Positions 1 through 9,773 of a stretch of DNA of 12,759 nucleotides are shown piece by piece. Numbering within the stretch: the stretch's first letter is position 1; each line of letters starts with the position of its first letter. Both the position numbers and the translations under genes were made by a program. Source of the DNA: Alectoria sarmentosa (Eukaryota > Ascomycota > Lecanoromycetes > Lecanorales > Parmeliaceae); contig WOGZ01000600.1 in assembly GCA_009733775.1 (NCBI GenBank), positions 1-12,759 on the forward strand, read 5' to 3'. The notes under the pieces are model-generated. The model was not told the DNA's origin and ran no database searches. It saw only the letters and a program-made list of their open reading frames with translations.

Positions 1-17
1 AAAAAAAAAAAAAAAAA
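1..17. repeat. Poly-A run at window edge
   Basis: Seventeen A residues begin the window. It could be a simple repeat, the poly-A tail of a non-LTR element lying upstream, or an assembly edge. The sequence does not decide between these. Confidence 0.6.
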
Positions 18-120
18 GTTTAATCGACGTTAAGCCTTAAGTCCGTTTCGCCTTTGTTTGTTTTTAAATATCATGAATTTAATTCATGGGCCCTGACTTG
101 TAATTAAAAGTAAAGTCACA
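18..120. other. Less AT-rich left edge with hairpin
   Basis: This stretch keeps more C and G than what follows, including GCCTTAAGTCCG and the palindrome GGGCCC at 88-93. A perfect inverted repeat, CATGAAT-TTA-ATTCATG, lies at 72-88. No gene or known RNA family is recognised. It may be the tail of a less mutated element continuing upstream of the window. Confidence 0.35.
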
Positions 121-259
121 TATTAATTAAATTTATTAATATTTAACTTCGCTGAAAGACTTAATATCGTTAAAATAATATACGATTTAAGTACGAAAAT
201 TGAAATTCGTAATCTTTAGTAATTATTATATATTAATATTAATAATAAAAGAAATAAAA

Positions 260-870
260 TATTAATTAATATACGATTCGATAAAATCTCGAATTTTTTT
301 TAAACGATTTAAATTCACTTTATGTTTAAAAGATGCGCTCGATTATTATTAAAAACGATTATTTAAAAGCTTATTAAGTAATAATAATAACGTTATATAA
401 AATTTATCAAATATAACGCCCTTATTAATATATGCATAAACGATATTTTAAAATAAATCATATCGTTAATTAACTTTTCTATCGCCGTTAAAACGTTTAC
501 GCGATTTCGTATATTTAATATTTTTATAAAAAAAGACATAAATACTTTAACAAAATATATACGATATTTAAATAAGATTTAAAACTTATAACTCGAAAGC
601 GCTCGAATCAATTAGATTGCATTATTTAACGATTTCTTCTCTATTCGAAAATTAAACTTTATATGTTTTCTTTATAATTAAATGCTTATATAATCATAAC
701 TTCTTTATTTCTTTATCGAATGTTTTTAAAATTAAAGCTTTATAACGTTATAATAGCGTATTCGCGACGAGCGACCCGCTAGATTTTTAAAATAAACTAT
801 CGTCGTCGTCGACGACGAAAAACATTGTTGAGACATTAAAAAGTTTTATTTTTATTAATTTTCCGATCAT
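260..870 (+). repeat. R1 repeat copy 1 (decayed element interior)
   Basis: This segment aligns in the same orientation with 2684-3300. Over the gap-free core 424-580 versus 2842-2998 I count about 31 differences in 157 bases, about 27 of them transitions, which is the RIP pattern. A 28-base piece at 266-293 also matches 8463-8490 inverted with 2 differences. Later shared landmarks include TTTATAACGTTATAA and CGCGACGAG. A plus-strand reading frame can be followed through both copies if TAA/TAG stops are treated as former glutamine codons. The amino acids around FITL-x(4)-IRDE recur, but I recognise no protein family. Since R1 also lies inside the LTR element at 8093-9768, it is probably interior sequence of that family. 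No LTR is visible downstream of this copy. Confidence 0.65.
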
Positions 871-2683
871 TAATTATAAAAACTTATTCAATTACAAAAT
901 TATATTATTTAAAAGAACATTATTTAAAATACTTAGATTTTCAACGATATTTTAAACAGATAAAAAACGAATATTTTAAATTATTTTAAAGATATTTTTC
1001 TCTACTTCGCTTTCTCGTAATAATTTCATAATAAGATAATTAATATTCGATCGAGTCATATTTAATCGAAAAATCATATTCGATATTTTATAGATTTTTT
1101 ATAACGAGTTAAACGATTAAAAAATAACGTTATTATCGTTTTTTAAAGAAATAACATTATAATATTTACAATAAAGTCTTTATTAAAGATTTCAATATTA
1201 TATCGAAACACACTTTCGACATCACGTTAAAATATATTAAATTTTCACATTTATAAATTAAAGAGACACATTTAACAATAATTTATCGTTTTTTTAAATT
1301 AAATTTTTACTTTTATCTTTATATAACACGTTAAAAGAAAAAAAATGTTATCATCACATTTACATCTCTCGAAATCTCACATCTTTTCACAGAAAATCAA
1401 TATCTTTTTTACCTTAAACGTACTTTTACAATATTGAAATTTCAAAAATCTTTTCATCGCTATTATCGATCTTTTTCTTAAATTATCGATTTATTATAAT
1501 TATGTTTTTTTATTAAAAACGTCTCGTTATTTTTATTTTATAATTATATACTTTATTTACATTATAGTTTAAAAATTTCGTTGTAATTAAATTTAATTAT
1601 ACTTCAATTAAGCGTAATTTAAATAAAATATTATATTTTAAATGCAAATTAAATTTTAATAGCTAAAAATTACACGATAATGTATTTATAAAGCACGTTA
1701 ATCGCTTATTTAAATGCATAATTATTTTATTAACTTAAACATTAATTCAAGATCTTAAATCACTCACTAAAATACTTAAATAAATGTTTTAAAAATTATT
1801 CGTGTTAAAGCATCAAAAAATTATAATTAGTATCGCGATATAGATATTTATATAATTACTTTAAAAATGTCTGCGCGATATAACATATATGTGATATTAA
1901 AATAATTAAATAACTTTAAAAAATGTAAATCTCATCGAGTGTATAAAAGCATTAACAATTTAATTTAAAAAAGCATTATTTATTTAATTATCATCTAAAT
2001 TAATTATATAAATAATTTCGCTTACGACTTCGCAATTGTTTTTAAAATATCATAAATATATTATTTATTTAATTTCATTTTCATCGATTAGTCGATTATT
2101 AAGTTATAATTAAATAATTTTTTATAATAAATCGTTTTGCAAACATCATAAAAAAGTATTCGATTTTAAAAATAAATTTTATAACTATGTTCGCAATAAA
2201 AAGTATTAGCAGTCTCTCATTAAAAGTAAACTTGTTAATAAATCTGATCTGATATCATTTTTTATTTTTGAGATAATATTTAACGATGCGAACATCGTTA
2301 TTAAAAAGAGAGAAATAAAGTTTAATATATATCTCGTAACGACATTTATCTTCGTTATCGAAAATTTAACGTTTTACGATTATAATTTATTAACATTTAT
2401 TTATATTAAGAACATTTTTTTGAAAATATTAATTATTTCGTCGATAATTTCGCTATTAATTTATCGAGCAATTTTATCTCCTTTATTTATATATAAAATT
2501 ATTATATTTATATTAAAGATTTATTTTATAATCGTTAATTTATATATGCGTTATATTTTATTAAATAAATTTATAATTATACGCATTATGATTATACTCT
2601 TTATTATATTTATATAAAATCTTTATAAAAAAATTTATAGTTAAAAAAAATTAATTATTCTCACATTAATGAGATTTTAAATT
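871..2683. other. Unassigned AT-rich stretch without genes
   Basis: No gene, LTR or tandem array is recognised here. The part 1190-1460 is unusual: in 1201-1500 I count 46 C against 16 G on the plus strand, and 21 CA against 2 TG. That implies G-to-A change without the matching C-to-T change. The short open frame at 2420-2617 is rich in I, L, Y and F as expected from AT bias, and is not called a gene. The first few hundred bases could continue the element that carries R1 copy 1, but I found no second copy to confirm it. Confidence 0.5.
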
Positions 2684-3300
2684 CTTTAATTAATTAAAAT
2701 ATAGCATTTAATTATCAAAAATCTCGTTTCGAATATTTAAATTCGATTGTTAAAATATCGTTCATTATTATAAAATCGAATAATTAAATATTTATCACGC
2801 ATTTATTCGATTATTTGCGACTTATTAAATATAGCATTTTTATTAATATATATATAAACGATATTCGAAAGTGTATTATGTCGTTAATTGATTTCATTAT
2901 CGTTATTAAAACGTTTACGCGATTTTATATATATAATATCTCTGCGAAAAAAGATATAAATATTTCAATAAAATATATACGATATTCGAATAAAATTTAG
3001 CGTTTGCGACTTGAAATTATTTAAATAAATTAAATTATATTATTTCAAAATTTGTTTCATAGTTGCGAAAAAGAATTATTATGTTATAAAAATAATAAAT
3101 TGCGTTTATAATCATTATTTATTTATTTTTATATTAATTTTCTTTATTTTTGAAATTTTATAACGTTATAAAATTAAATTCGCGACGAGATTATTAGCGA
3201 ACGTTTCAAGTATAATATCGATATCGCTATCGCCGTCGAAGAAAAAAACGTTATTAATATATTAAAATTTCTTTATTTTTGATTGATTTTTTTAGTATAT
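2684..3300 (+). repeat. R1 repeat copy 2 (decayed element interior)
   Basis: This is a diverged direct copy of 260-870. The copies share the same order of landmarks: AAAATCTCG, the 157-base gap-free core at 2842-2998, TTTATAACGTTATAA, CGCGACGAG, and a run of GAAAAA near the end. It is followed by about 110 bases and then LTR-A, so it occupies the 3' interior of an LTR element on the plus strand. The open frame at 2815-3000 lies entirely inside the repeat. It may be a surviving piece of the ancestral coding frame, since copy 1 reads in phase with a single TAA replacing one codon, but it is not an intact gene. The protein family is not identified. Confidence 0.65.
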
Positions 3301-3414
3301 ATATATAGCGATTCTTTTATATAAAAATTATATATAATTTTCATTAACGTTATCGATAAAAAAGATTTACGACTTATAACGATGAAAATTATCGTTATTT
3401 AAAAAAGATAATAA
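3301..3414 (+). repeat. 3' interior flank and polypurine-like stretch
   Basis: This stretch matches, inverted, the bases next to LTR-C at 8285-8400. Examples are TATATAAAAATTATA near 3318-3332 (inverted at 8371-8385) and ATTATCG[TC]TATT near 3390. It ends in AAAAAAGATAATAA at 3401-3414, directly before LTR-A. That is the position of a polypurine tract in an LTR retrotransposon, although two T interrupt it. Confidence 0.55.
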
Positions 3415-3606
3415 TGTTACGAGCGTATTTTATTTAGCTTTATTATTTATTTAATCTTATTATTTACTTAATTTTATCGAATTTATCGACTTTAACGCGC
3501 TTTAAAAATTTATATATAAATCTCACTTTTTTATATATAATTTTCTAAACTTATTACTTTCGTTATATACACTTATATAATTTTATATTTTATATTAATT
3601 TTAATA
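3415..3606 (+). repeat. LTR-A, 192 bp, 3' LTR of a decayed element
   Basis: It begins TGTTACGAGCG and ends TTAATTTTAATA. The final TA is read as RIP-altered CA, because LTR-C keeps TTAATTTTAACA at the same point. It aligns end to end with LTR-B, LTR-C and LTR-E and less well with LTR-D, and it has the same length as C and E. The upstream side matches the interior of the 8093-9768 element. The two 5-base flanks (AATAA and ATTTT) differ. Both facts fit a 3' LTR with interior on the left, not a solo LTR. I find no matching 5' LTR upstream. Confidence 0.75.
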
Positions 3607-3943
3607 ATTTTAACGAAATATATCGATCGAATTTATATATTTTGCGCGCAAAAATTTAAAGTAAAAAAACAATTCGATAAAATTTCTTGAAAATGAAAAT
3701 TTATTTAATCGATATTATTTAACGATTTCGAATCGTAAAAGTATATTATTTAATTTAATAATTATTAAATTATTTATATTAATATTTTTACTTTAAATAA
3801 TAATTTAAATATTCGAAATTTTTATAATAATATTCGAAATAAATTCGCTATCGATTATTTATTTAAGTTAATTAATTATTTTTTAAATTTCATTATTAAT
3901 AAATCGAGATTTTTAAATTTAATTTGAACATCGAAAATATTAT
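3607..3943. other. Unassigned RIP-type DNA
   Basis: No gene or repeat is recognised. Nearly every C is in CG, TC or CT context and almost none is in CA. The first five bases, ATTTT, equal (in LTR sense) the target duplication of the element at 8093-9768, but the sequence beyond is unrelated. Confidence 0.5.
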
Positions 3944-4295
3944 CGTAATTATTAAAATTTTATAAATGAAACGCGTTTAAAAGAATTTTATTAAATAAAT
4001 CGTTATTTTCGTAAATTATAATAATAAAACGTTATATCGTTATCGTGTAAATTATTATAATTATTAAATTTTATCGATAAAATGCGTAAATTATCATTAT
4101 TATTAAACTTTTATAAATAAAACGCGTAAATTATCGTCGTTATTATACTTTTTATAAATAAAAAACGTAAATTATTGTAATTATCAAGGTTTTATTAATA
4201 AAACGCGTAATTTATTAAGTTTTTTTTTTTAATTTTCTTAATTTTTATTATTATTAAACTTTTATTAATAAAATACGTAAACTATTATAATTATT
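3944..4295. repeat. Degenerate ~40-bp tandem array
   Basis: Imperfect units start with CGTAAATTAT or a close variant and end with AATAAAACG. Starts lie near 3944, 3973, 4010, 4045, 4085, 4125, 4166, 4206 and 4276. The clearest spacings are 40, 40, 41 and 40 bases. The last full unit is lengthened to 70 bases by an insertion that contains 11 T (4220-4230). The array runs up to the edge of LTR-B. A looser repetition of the motif AATAAACTTATTA occurs at 9010-9180 inside the LTR element, and the two may be related. Confidence 0.7.
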
Positions 4296-4484
4296 CATTA
4301 AAATTAATATAAAATTTAAGATTATATAAGTATATATAATGAAAATAATAAGTTTATCGAATTATATAAAATAAAGAATAATTATATATAAGTAAAAGTG
4401 TTTGCGTTAAATTTAATAAAATAAAGTCGATGTTATAATAAAAAAGAATGTTAAAAAAATCTTATATAAAATACGCTCGTAACA
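4296..4484 (-). repeat. LTR-B, 189 bp, possible solo LTR
   Basis: On the plus strand it runs from CATTAAAATTAAT to ACGCTCGTAACA, so its LTR sense is minus. It aligns along its length with LTR-A, LTR-C and LTR-E. The flanking 5-mers TTATT (4291-4295) and TTATA (4485-4489) agree at 4 of 5 positions, so it may be a solo LTR with an eroded target duplication. The alternative is that it is one end of an element whose interior includes the neighbouring tandem array. Confidence 0.7.
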
Positions 4485-7400
4485 TTATAATAATAAATTA
4501 TAAACCTCGATTGAACATTATTAATGCAAGTAATTCGTGTATATAAAAGACTTTTTTAATAAGTATTTTAATTATACTTTTAATAAATATATCGTTATCG
4601 TTTATTATATATAATATATAATAACGTTTCTTAATTAATCGATTAATTACGACTTATATAACGTTATAATCTTTTAATAACGATAAATCGACGATGAAAT
4701 TTATAAAAATGTTTTATTAACGTTTTTATTAAATTGAGAATAATTATAAAAAATTATGTTTACGATTTTTTAATGCTTTAATTTCTCTTATAAATATAAT
4801 AATTATAAAAGTATATAACGATTATAATTTTTATACTCTTTTAATAATATTTATATTTGCAAAATATATATATACGAGCGATTTTAAAATAATTGTATAT
4901 AAGTTAATCGTGCGTTTTTTGAATAATAATTATATATATAAACTTAAATATTTATAAGCGATTTTTATAATAAAGAATTTCGTTTATAATAACGCATTTA
5001 TTATATATAATATCTTTTAATTTCTCTTTATTATTAATAATTATCTCGCGTATTTTATTATATTCGTTATCGACTTTATTTACTTTAAACACTTTATAAT
5101 AAAAAAAACTATCGATAACATCAACGTCGAATTCGATATTATCGAAATTTAATCGATTCGATATAAAAATAATTTAATGTTATTATTATAAACGTTTATT
5201 TTTTAAAATCGATAAACTTATATTCAATTATTCGAATGAAAACATTGATTTTAAAATTTTATAATCTTAAACGATGAAAAGTTTTAATGTTACATTTAGA
5301 GTATATATTTAAATATTTAATTTAACGACGACTTAAATCAAGTTTTTTAATAAAATATAAAAATTTTATAATTCATAAATATTTTAATTAAAATATTAAT
5401 ATATTTTAATTTAAATCGTTAATATTTTAAATATTAAATAATAACGAATAATTTTTTATCGTAAATTTAATAATTATATTCGATCGAAATTAGATTTTTG
5501 TTATAAAAGATTATTAAATATAATATTTTTTTATTATTATATTATAATAATACTTCTTCGTTAATATAATCGAAAAAATTCGTTTTTAAAATTGTTTTTT
5601 TAAATTTATCGAAATGTCGCAAAATAAAAGTTTATATAACGTTAATTTTTAATTAAATAAAGACTTTTTAATAAACGAGTGATTATTCGTAAATAACATC
5701 TTTTTTTATAAAACGAATTATCGATTTAATTATTTTCGAGAAATCTTTTATAAATCTTTTATAAAAATTATAAAAATCGATAAAGATTTATATTTGTTTT
5801 AAATTTATAAATTGTGTTTAATCGACGACGATTTATATTTTAATCGAATTTATTTATAATTTATCGATAAATATTAATAAATTTAAAAATTTGATCTTTT
5901 ATATATTAAATTCGCATTTAAGAATGTTTATTTATAAATCGATTTTTCGTAGTTTTTGAAAAATTAATCGAATATGTTAAACGTGTTTATTTTTTATTTT
6001 ATTATAAATAAAGATATTATTTAAATATATTTAATAAAAATTATTTAAATATTTAAAAAAGATGTTATTTATGTATTATTAGTAAATAATAAACTTATCT
6101 ATTAATTTAAATAAAAACATTCGATATTTATATATTTTAAAAAATATAATAAAAATAATAAAATTTTTATTATTTAAATATATTCAAAGTTTATTAAAAA
6201 TAACAATAATGTTAAATCGTATAAAGTATTTATAATTTTATAATTTTATCAAAATTTTATTTATTAATAAAATATAATATCGATTTCTTTTAATAATAAC
6301 GTTTAATTTTCGATAATTTATATAAAATCGCAAATCTTTATTTGATTTTTCAATAAATAAAACAAATAAAGCGAATAAAGCATAATTAAATACGATAAAT
6401 TCTTTTTTTAAATGTTCGTTTAAATATTTCTTGATTTATTCGAACTTATAATTTGATAACGAATATATTCGACTTTTAAATAATGCGTTTTTGTTTACTT
6501 TTTTAACGAATTTCAATTTATGATTATAAAAACGATATAAAAATAATATATTCGTTTTTGATTTATCGAAAACATTTACATAATTATAATTTTTCTTTAT
6601 TTATTTATTAAACATTTCTTCGTAAGTGAAAATTTTAATATTATTAATTTAAATAATTTTTTTATTTTGATACGCCTTCGAGAAGCAAAATTTTAAATCG
6701 ATATATAAAAATACTTATTTAATATATCGAATATTTTATAATTATTAATTTACTTTTAATTGCTATTAAGCGCGTTAATTTGAATTTCTTTTTAAATTTA
6801 ATTTTAAAATTATTTATAAAGTTAAAAGTTTAAATTGACGCGTAAACGTTTTAATTATAAGTTTGAAAACTTTTTTTAAAAATAAAAAAGATTATCGACG
6901 TTAATATTAATAATAAATTATTTCAAAATTCGAAAATTTAAATATTTAAAATCTTGAATTTTCAAAATTAAGTTTTAAATTTAAATTCATTTTTTTATTT
7001 TATAAATATTTTTAAAATTAATTAAATTATTTTAAACGATACGCTCGACGATAAAATCTCAAAATTTGAATTTAAAATTAATTAAATTATAATTTTAAAA
7101 TTTGCGTTTAAATAAATTTATTAAAACGATAAATAAATTTTAAAAAATTTCGAAATTTTACGAATAAATATTCGTAAAATAAAATGAATCTTTTTTATCG
7201 AATTAGAAAATGAAATAAACGCATTAATTTTTAAGAGAATAAACTTTTCGTTTTTAATAATAATGATTTACGTTTTAATATATTTATTTTTATTTACGAT
7301 TTTCTTAATATAAAACACTTCGAAATAATAAAATAATATAAAATTATTCGTCGCATTTATTAATACTTCGATTTCTTAAACGATATTAAACGTTTTATTC

Positions 7401-8087
7401 GAAATTATTATAATTGTTTTCGATTAAAGATTTTTTAAAACAAATATTATAAATTTTTAAAATTTTTAAAAATATTCGATCGCCGATAAATAAACATTTT
7501 TATAAATTTTATTATCGCTTTATTTGATAATAAAAATTATTTCGAGCGATAATATATTAACATTTTTATAATAATAAATCGTTTATTTAAAATAATGAAA
7601 TATATATTTATAAATAAAATAAATGTTTTAATAATTGTTCGTGCGTTTTATTTTTAAATTTGAAAAAAATTTAAATTTTGAATTTTCATTATTTTCGATC
7701 GAGAAATTCAATTCGAATCGAATTTTTAATTCGAATTATATAAATTCGTTAATATTTAAAATACGTCTCTTTATTACTTTTTATTTTAATATTAACAATT
7801 AAATAAAATAAGTTAATGTAATTTTAAAATAATATTTTCGAATTTACGTTACGTTTCTGCAAAACGATTAAATTTAATAATTATTTTTTATAAAACTCGT
7901 TATTAATAATCTCGCATTAGAAATTATTAAGTTTTAATCTCTTTTTTCTTAATTTCGAACAAAACTCACGTTTAAATTTTGAATTTTCAAAATTTTATAA
8001 TAATTCAATCTCGCTTATCGATTAATTTAATTAATTATTAATTAAAAGTCTCTTAATCAAAATGTTTAAAATTTATAAAATCTTCGA
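4485..8087. other. 3.6-kb featureless RIP-type stretch
   Basis: I see no gene, RNA, LTR copy or clear tandem repeat. C and G occur mostly as isolated CG pairs (TTCGAA, ATCGAT, AACGTT). Short AT-rich phrases such as TTTGAATTTTCAAAAT recur near 6950, 7675 and 7972, but I could not extend them into a repeat unit. It is probably transposon sequence mutated past recognition by eye. A de-RIP profile search would be needed to assign it. Confidence 0.5.
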
Positions 8088-8092
8088 AAAAT
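8088..8092. repeat. Target site duplication AAAAT (left)
   Basis: AAAAT directly precedes LTR-C and is repeated exactly at 9769-9773 after LTR-E. A 5-bp duplication is the usual size for LTR retrotransposon insertion. In such AT-rich DNA a chance match is possible, but the match falls exactly at both predicted termini. Confidence 0.7.
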
Positions 8093-8284
8093 TGTTAAAA
8101 TTAATATAAAGTTTAAGATTATATAAGTGTATATAACGAGAATAATAAGTTTAAAAAATTATATATAAAAGAAAAAGATTTATATATAAGTTTTTAAATC
8201 ACGTTAAAGTCGATAAACTCGATAAAATTAAGTAAGCAATAAACTTAAATAGATAATAAAATTAAGTAAAATACGTTTATAACA
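8093..8284 (-). repeat. LTR-C, 192 bp, 3' LTR
   Basis: On the plus strand it starts TGTTAAAATTAAT and ends GTTTATAACA, so it keeps the TG...CA ends that other copies have lost to RIP. It has the same length as LTR-A and LTR-E. Next to it on the interior side lies the polypurine tract, which identifies it as the 3' LTR of a minus-strand element. Confidence 0.8.
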
Positions 8285-8299
8285 CTATTTCTCTCTTTT
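8285..8299 (-). other. Candidate polypurine tract
   Basis: Read on the minus strand the 15 bases are AAAAGAGAGAAATAG, directly before the 3' LTR. In the family this purine run primes plus-strand synthesis. The corresponding bases before LTR-A are AAAAAAGATAATAA. The position and composition fix the sense of the element. Confidence 0.6.
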
Positions 8300-8520
8300 A
8301 ATAGCGATAATTTTTAGCGTTATAAACTTAAAAGACGTACGTTTATCGCTTATTTTGCGCCTTTAAAATTTATAATTTTTATATATTTAAATCGAAAACG
8401 AATGCTCGTAATATAATTATAATATCGAATTTAATTAAATTTAAATCTTTAAAAACAATATATTCGATATTTTGTCGAATCGTATATTAATTTAATATTG
8501 CGTTAATTATATATGATTTA
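8285..8520 (-). repeat. Shortened third copy of R1 with 3' flank
   Basis: The part next to the LTR (8285-8400) matches 3301-3414 inverted. The part at 8463-8490 matches 266-293 inverted in 26 of 28 bases. The core and distal half of R1 between these two pieces are missing, about 500 bp. This links the dispersed R1 repeats to the LTR family and shows that copies suffered internal deletions. Confidence 0.6.
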
Positions 8521-8690
8521 AAATAATTATATTATCGTATACTTATTGTGATTATATAAAACGTTGAAAATAAGCATTATTGCGTTTTTTTTACTATTAA
8601 TGTTAACACATAATAATAATTAAAAATATTGCAAATTTTATCATTTTTCTTTAAACCCTTTTTCAAGCTTTGATGATTAAAATTTATTAT

Positions 8691-8695
8691 ATGTA
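8691..8695. repeat. Target site duplication ATGTA (left)
   Basis: ATGTA directly precedes the nested LTR-D and is repeated exactly at 8900-8904 after it. Both copies sit at the predicted LTR ends. Confidence 0.7.
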
Positions 8696-8899
8696 TATTA
8701 CGAGCGTACTTTACATTTTTAATAGAATTAACTTTTCTTTAACATTATATTTCTTTAACATTATTCGATTAAACTTAGCGTGACTTGATAAAGGCATTTG
8801 TTTTTATATAAATGTTATTTTTTTATATATATACTTTCTTTTCACTTAGTTATTTTATTCAATACATATATATGATATAATTTTATATTAATTTTAATA
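8696..8899 (+). mobile_element. LTR-D, nested solo LTR, 204 bp
   Basis: It starts TATTACGAGCGTA and ends TTAATTTTAATA, matching the ends of LTR-A, with TG and CA ends altered to TA. ATGTA flanks both sides, so it is a complete insertion within the larger element, in the opposite orientation. A single LTR with its own target duplication is what LTR-LTR recombination leaves. Its middle diverges from the other four copies and it is 12 bp longer. It includes a short direct repeat of TCTTTAACATTAT (8736-8763). CA and TG are more frequent here than in the other LTRs, suggesting a younger or less exposed insertion or a different subfamily. Confidence 0.75.
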
Positions 8900-8904
8900 A
8901 TGTA

Positions 8905-9576
8905 TATATATTATTCTTTTTCAATATTTGTTAACAATTTAATTAAAAAACTTTATTATGTTTTAATTTTATATCTTTTATATCTTTATTATTAAATAAT
9001 TTATATAAAATCGAATTATCGTTTAATAATAAACTTATTATATAAATTGTTAATATATATTATTATAATAAACTCATTATAAAAAATCGATATATTTAAT
9101 AAAAGTTATATCGTTATCGTTTTAATTATCGAGTTTATTTTCGCTATTATCGTAATAAACTTATTATTAATAAAAAATAATGTTATTTCGTTAACTTTTT
9201 TTCATTCGATTATAATACGAATATTTTAATAATACTTTATTCTTTTATTATTCAAAGGCGGTTTCGCTATCTCGATACGAGTTTTTTAAAATTTAATTAT
9301 CGTATAATGATCAAATTTAGAAATACGATATTTCAAGTTTTTATCTTAATCTCAATCGTAATATCTTGATCTCAAATTAATATTTTGATAAAGTTTTTAT
9401 CAGCGCGTTTCTTTTAAATCATTTATTCGCTAATTTAAATGTGCGAGGGTAAATTTTTAATAATAATAAGCTTCGCTATTTTTGAATGCGATCGATTATA
9501 AAATTATCACGTTTATTTATTTATTAAACGTATGCGTTTCTCTTCGCCGAGAGAATACGAAGAAAACTTATTATAA
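8905..9576 (-). other. 5' interior of the LTR element
   Basis: This is the interior between the nested LTR and the 5' LTR-E. No open frame or known domain is recognised. A loose repetition of AATAAACTTATTA occurs near 9026, 9063 and 9152. The stretch 9260-9560 is richer in C and G, for example AAGGCGGTTTCGC and a 6-bp stem TTCTCT/AGAGAA with loop TCGCCG at 9538-9555, about 20 bases inside LTR-E. In retrotransposons this is where the primer-binding site and leader lie, but RIP decay prevents matching a tRNA end. Confidence 0.45.
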
Positions 9577-9768
9577 TATTAAAATTAATATAAAATTTAA
9601 AATTATATAAATGTATATAATGAAATTAATAAGTTTAGAAAATTATATATAAGAAAGAAAAACCTATATGTAAATTTCTAAATTACGTTAAAGTTAATAA
9701 ACTCGATAAAATTAAGTAAATAATAAAATTAAATAAATAATAAAGTTAAGTAAAATACGCTTATAATA
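9577..9768 (-). repeat. LTR-E, 192 bp, 5' LTR
   Basis: On the plus strand it runs from TATTAAAATTAAT to CGCTTATAATA and matches LTR-C in length and order throughout. Both ends show TA where LTR-C has TG and CA, as RIP predicts. The duplicated AAAAT follows immediately at 9769-9773. Confidence 0.8.
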
Positions 9769-9773
9769 AAAAT

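Larger units (their letters stand above)
8093..9768 (-). mobile_element. Degenerate LTR retrotransposon-like element, nested insertion inside
   Basis: Two 192-bp LTRs in the same orientation (C at 8093-8284, E at 9577-9768) bound the element, and AAAAT flanks both outer ends (8088-8092 and 9769-9773). Read on the minus strand the order is 5' LTR-E, interior, a nested solo LTR (8696-8899), a shortened R1 segment, a polypurine tract, and 3' LTR-C. Removing the nested LTR and one duplication leaves about 1,467 bp, too short for gag-pol, and all frames are stop-riddled. It is therefore either a non-autonomous element or a deleted one. R1 copy 2 before LTR-A is about 500 bp longer than the corresponding piece here, which supports deletion of part of the interior. 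No reverse transcriptase or integrase motif is seen. Confidence 0.8.

Noticed and set aside
424..580. Long open reading on the minus strand across R1
   Set aside because: It is open for about 60 codons in copy 1 but has a stop in copy 2. It runs against the sense set by the LTRs and polypurine tract, so the plus-strand frame is preferred.
796..820. TCG/ACG trinucleotide palindrome as a regulatory site
   Set aside because: It falls within R1 copy 1, and copy 2 has a related but irregular sequence. It is more simply a remnant of acidic or valine codons or a chance simple repeat.
2420..2617. 65-codon open frame, rich in I, L, F and Y
   Set aside because: The composition is what AT-rich DNA gives in any frame. 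There is no recognisable domain, no neighbouring gene, and surrounding frames are stop-riddled.
2815..3000. 61-codon open frame
   Set aside because: It lies wholly inside R1 copy 2, uses a TTG start, and has a stop in the aligned copy 1. At most it is a remnant of a transposon frame, so it is not called a CDS.
3944..4295. CRISPR-like array
   Set aside because: The units are contiguous and degenerate with no distinct repeat/spacer structure, and the setting is eukaryotic repeat DNA.
3415..4484. A 1.07-kb DNA transposon with ~190-bp terminal inverted repeats (LTR-A and LTR-B)
   Set aside because: LTR-A's left side is element interior shared with LTR-C, and the same repeat occurs as a direct pair with a target duplication at 8093-9768. 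The A/B inverted pairing is therefore best read as two separate LTRs.
8696..9768. A second ~1.07-kb inverted-repeat element (LTR-D and LTR-E)
   Set aside because: The similar size to the A-B pair is a coincidence. LTR-D has its own ATGTA duplication, and LTR-E pairs with LTR-C through AAAAT. The interiors of the two supposed elements do not match.
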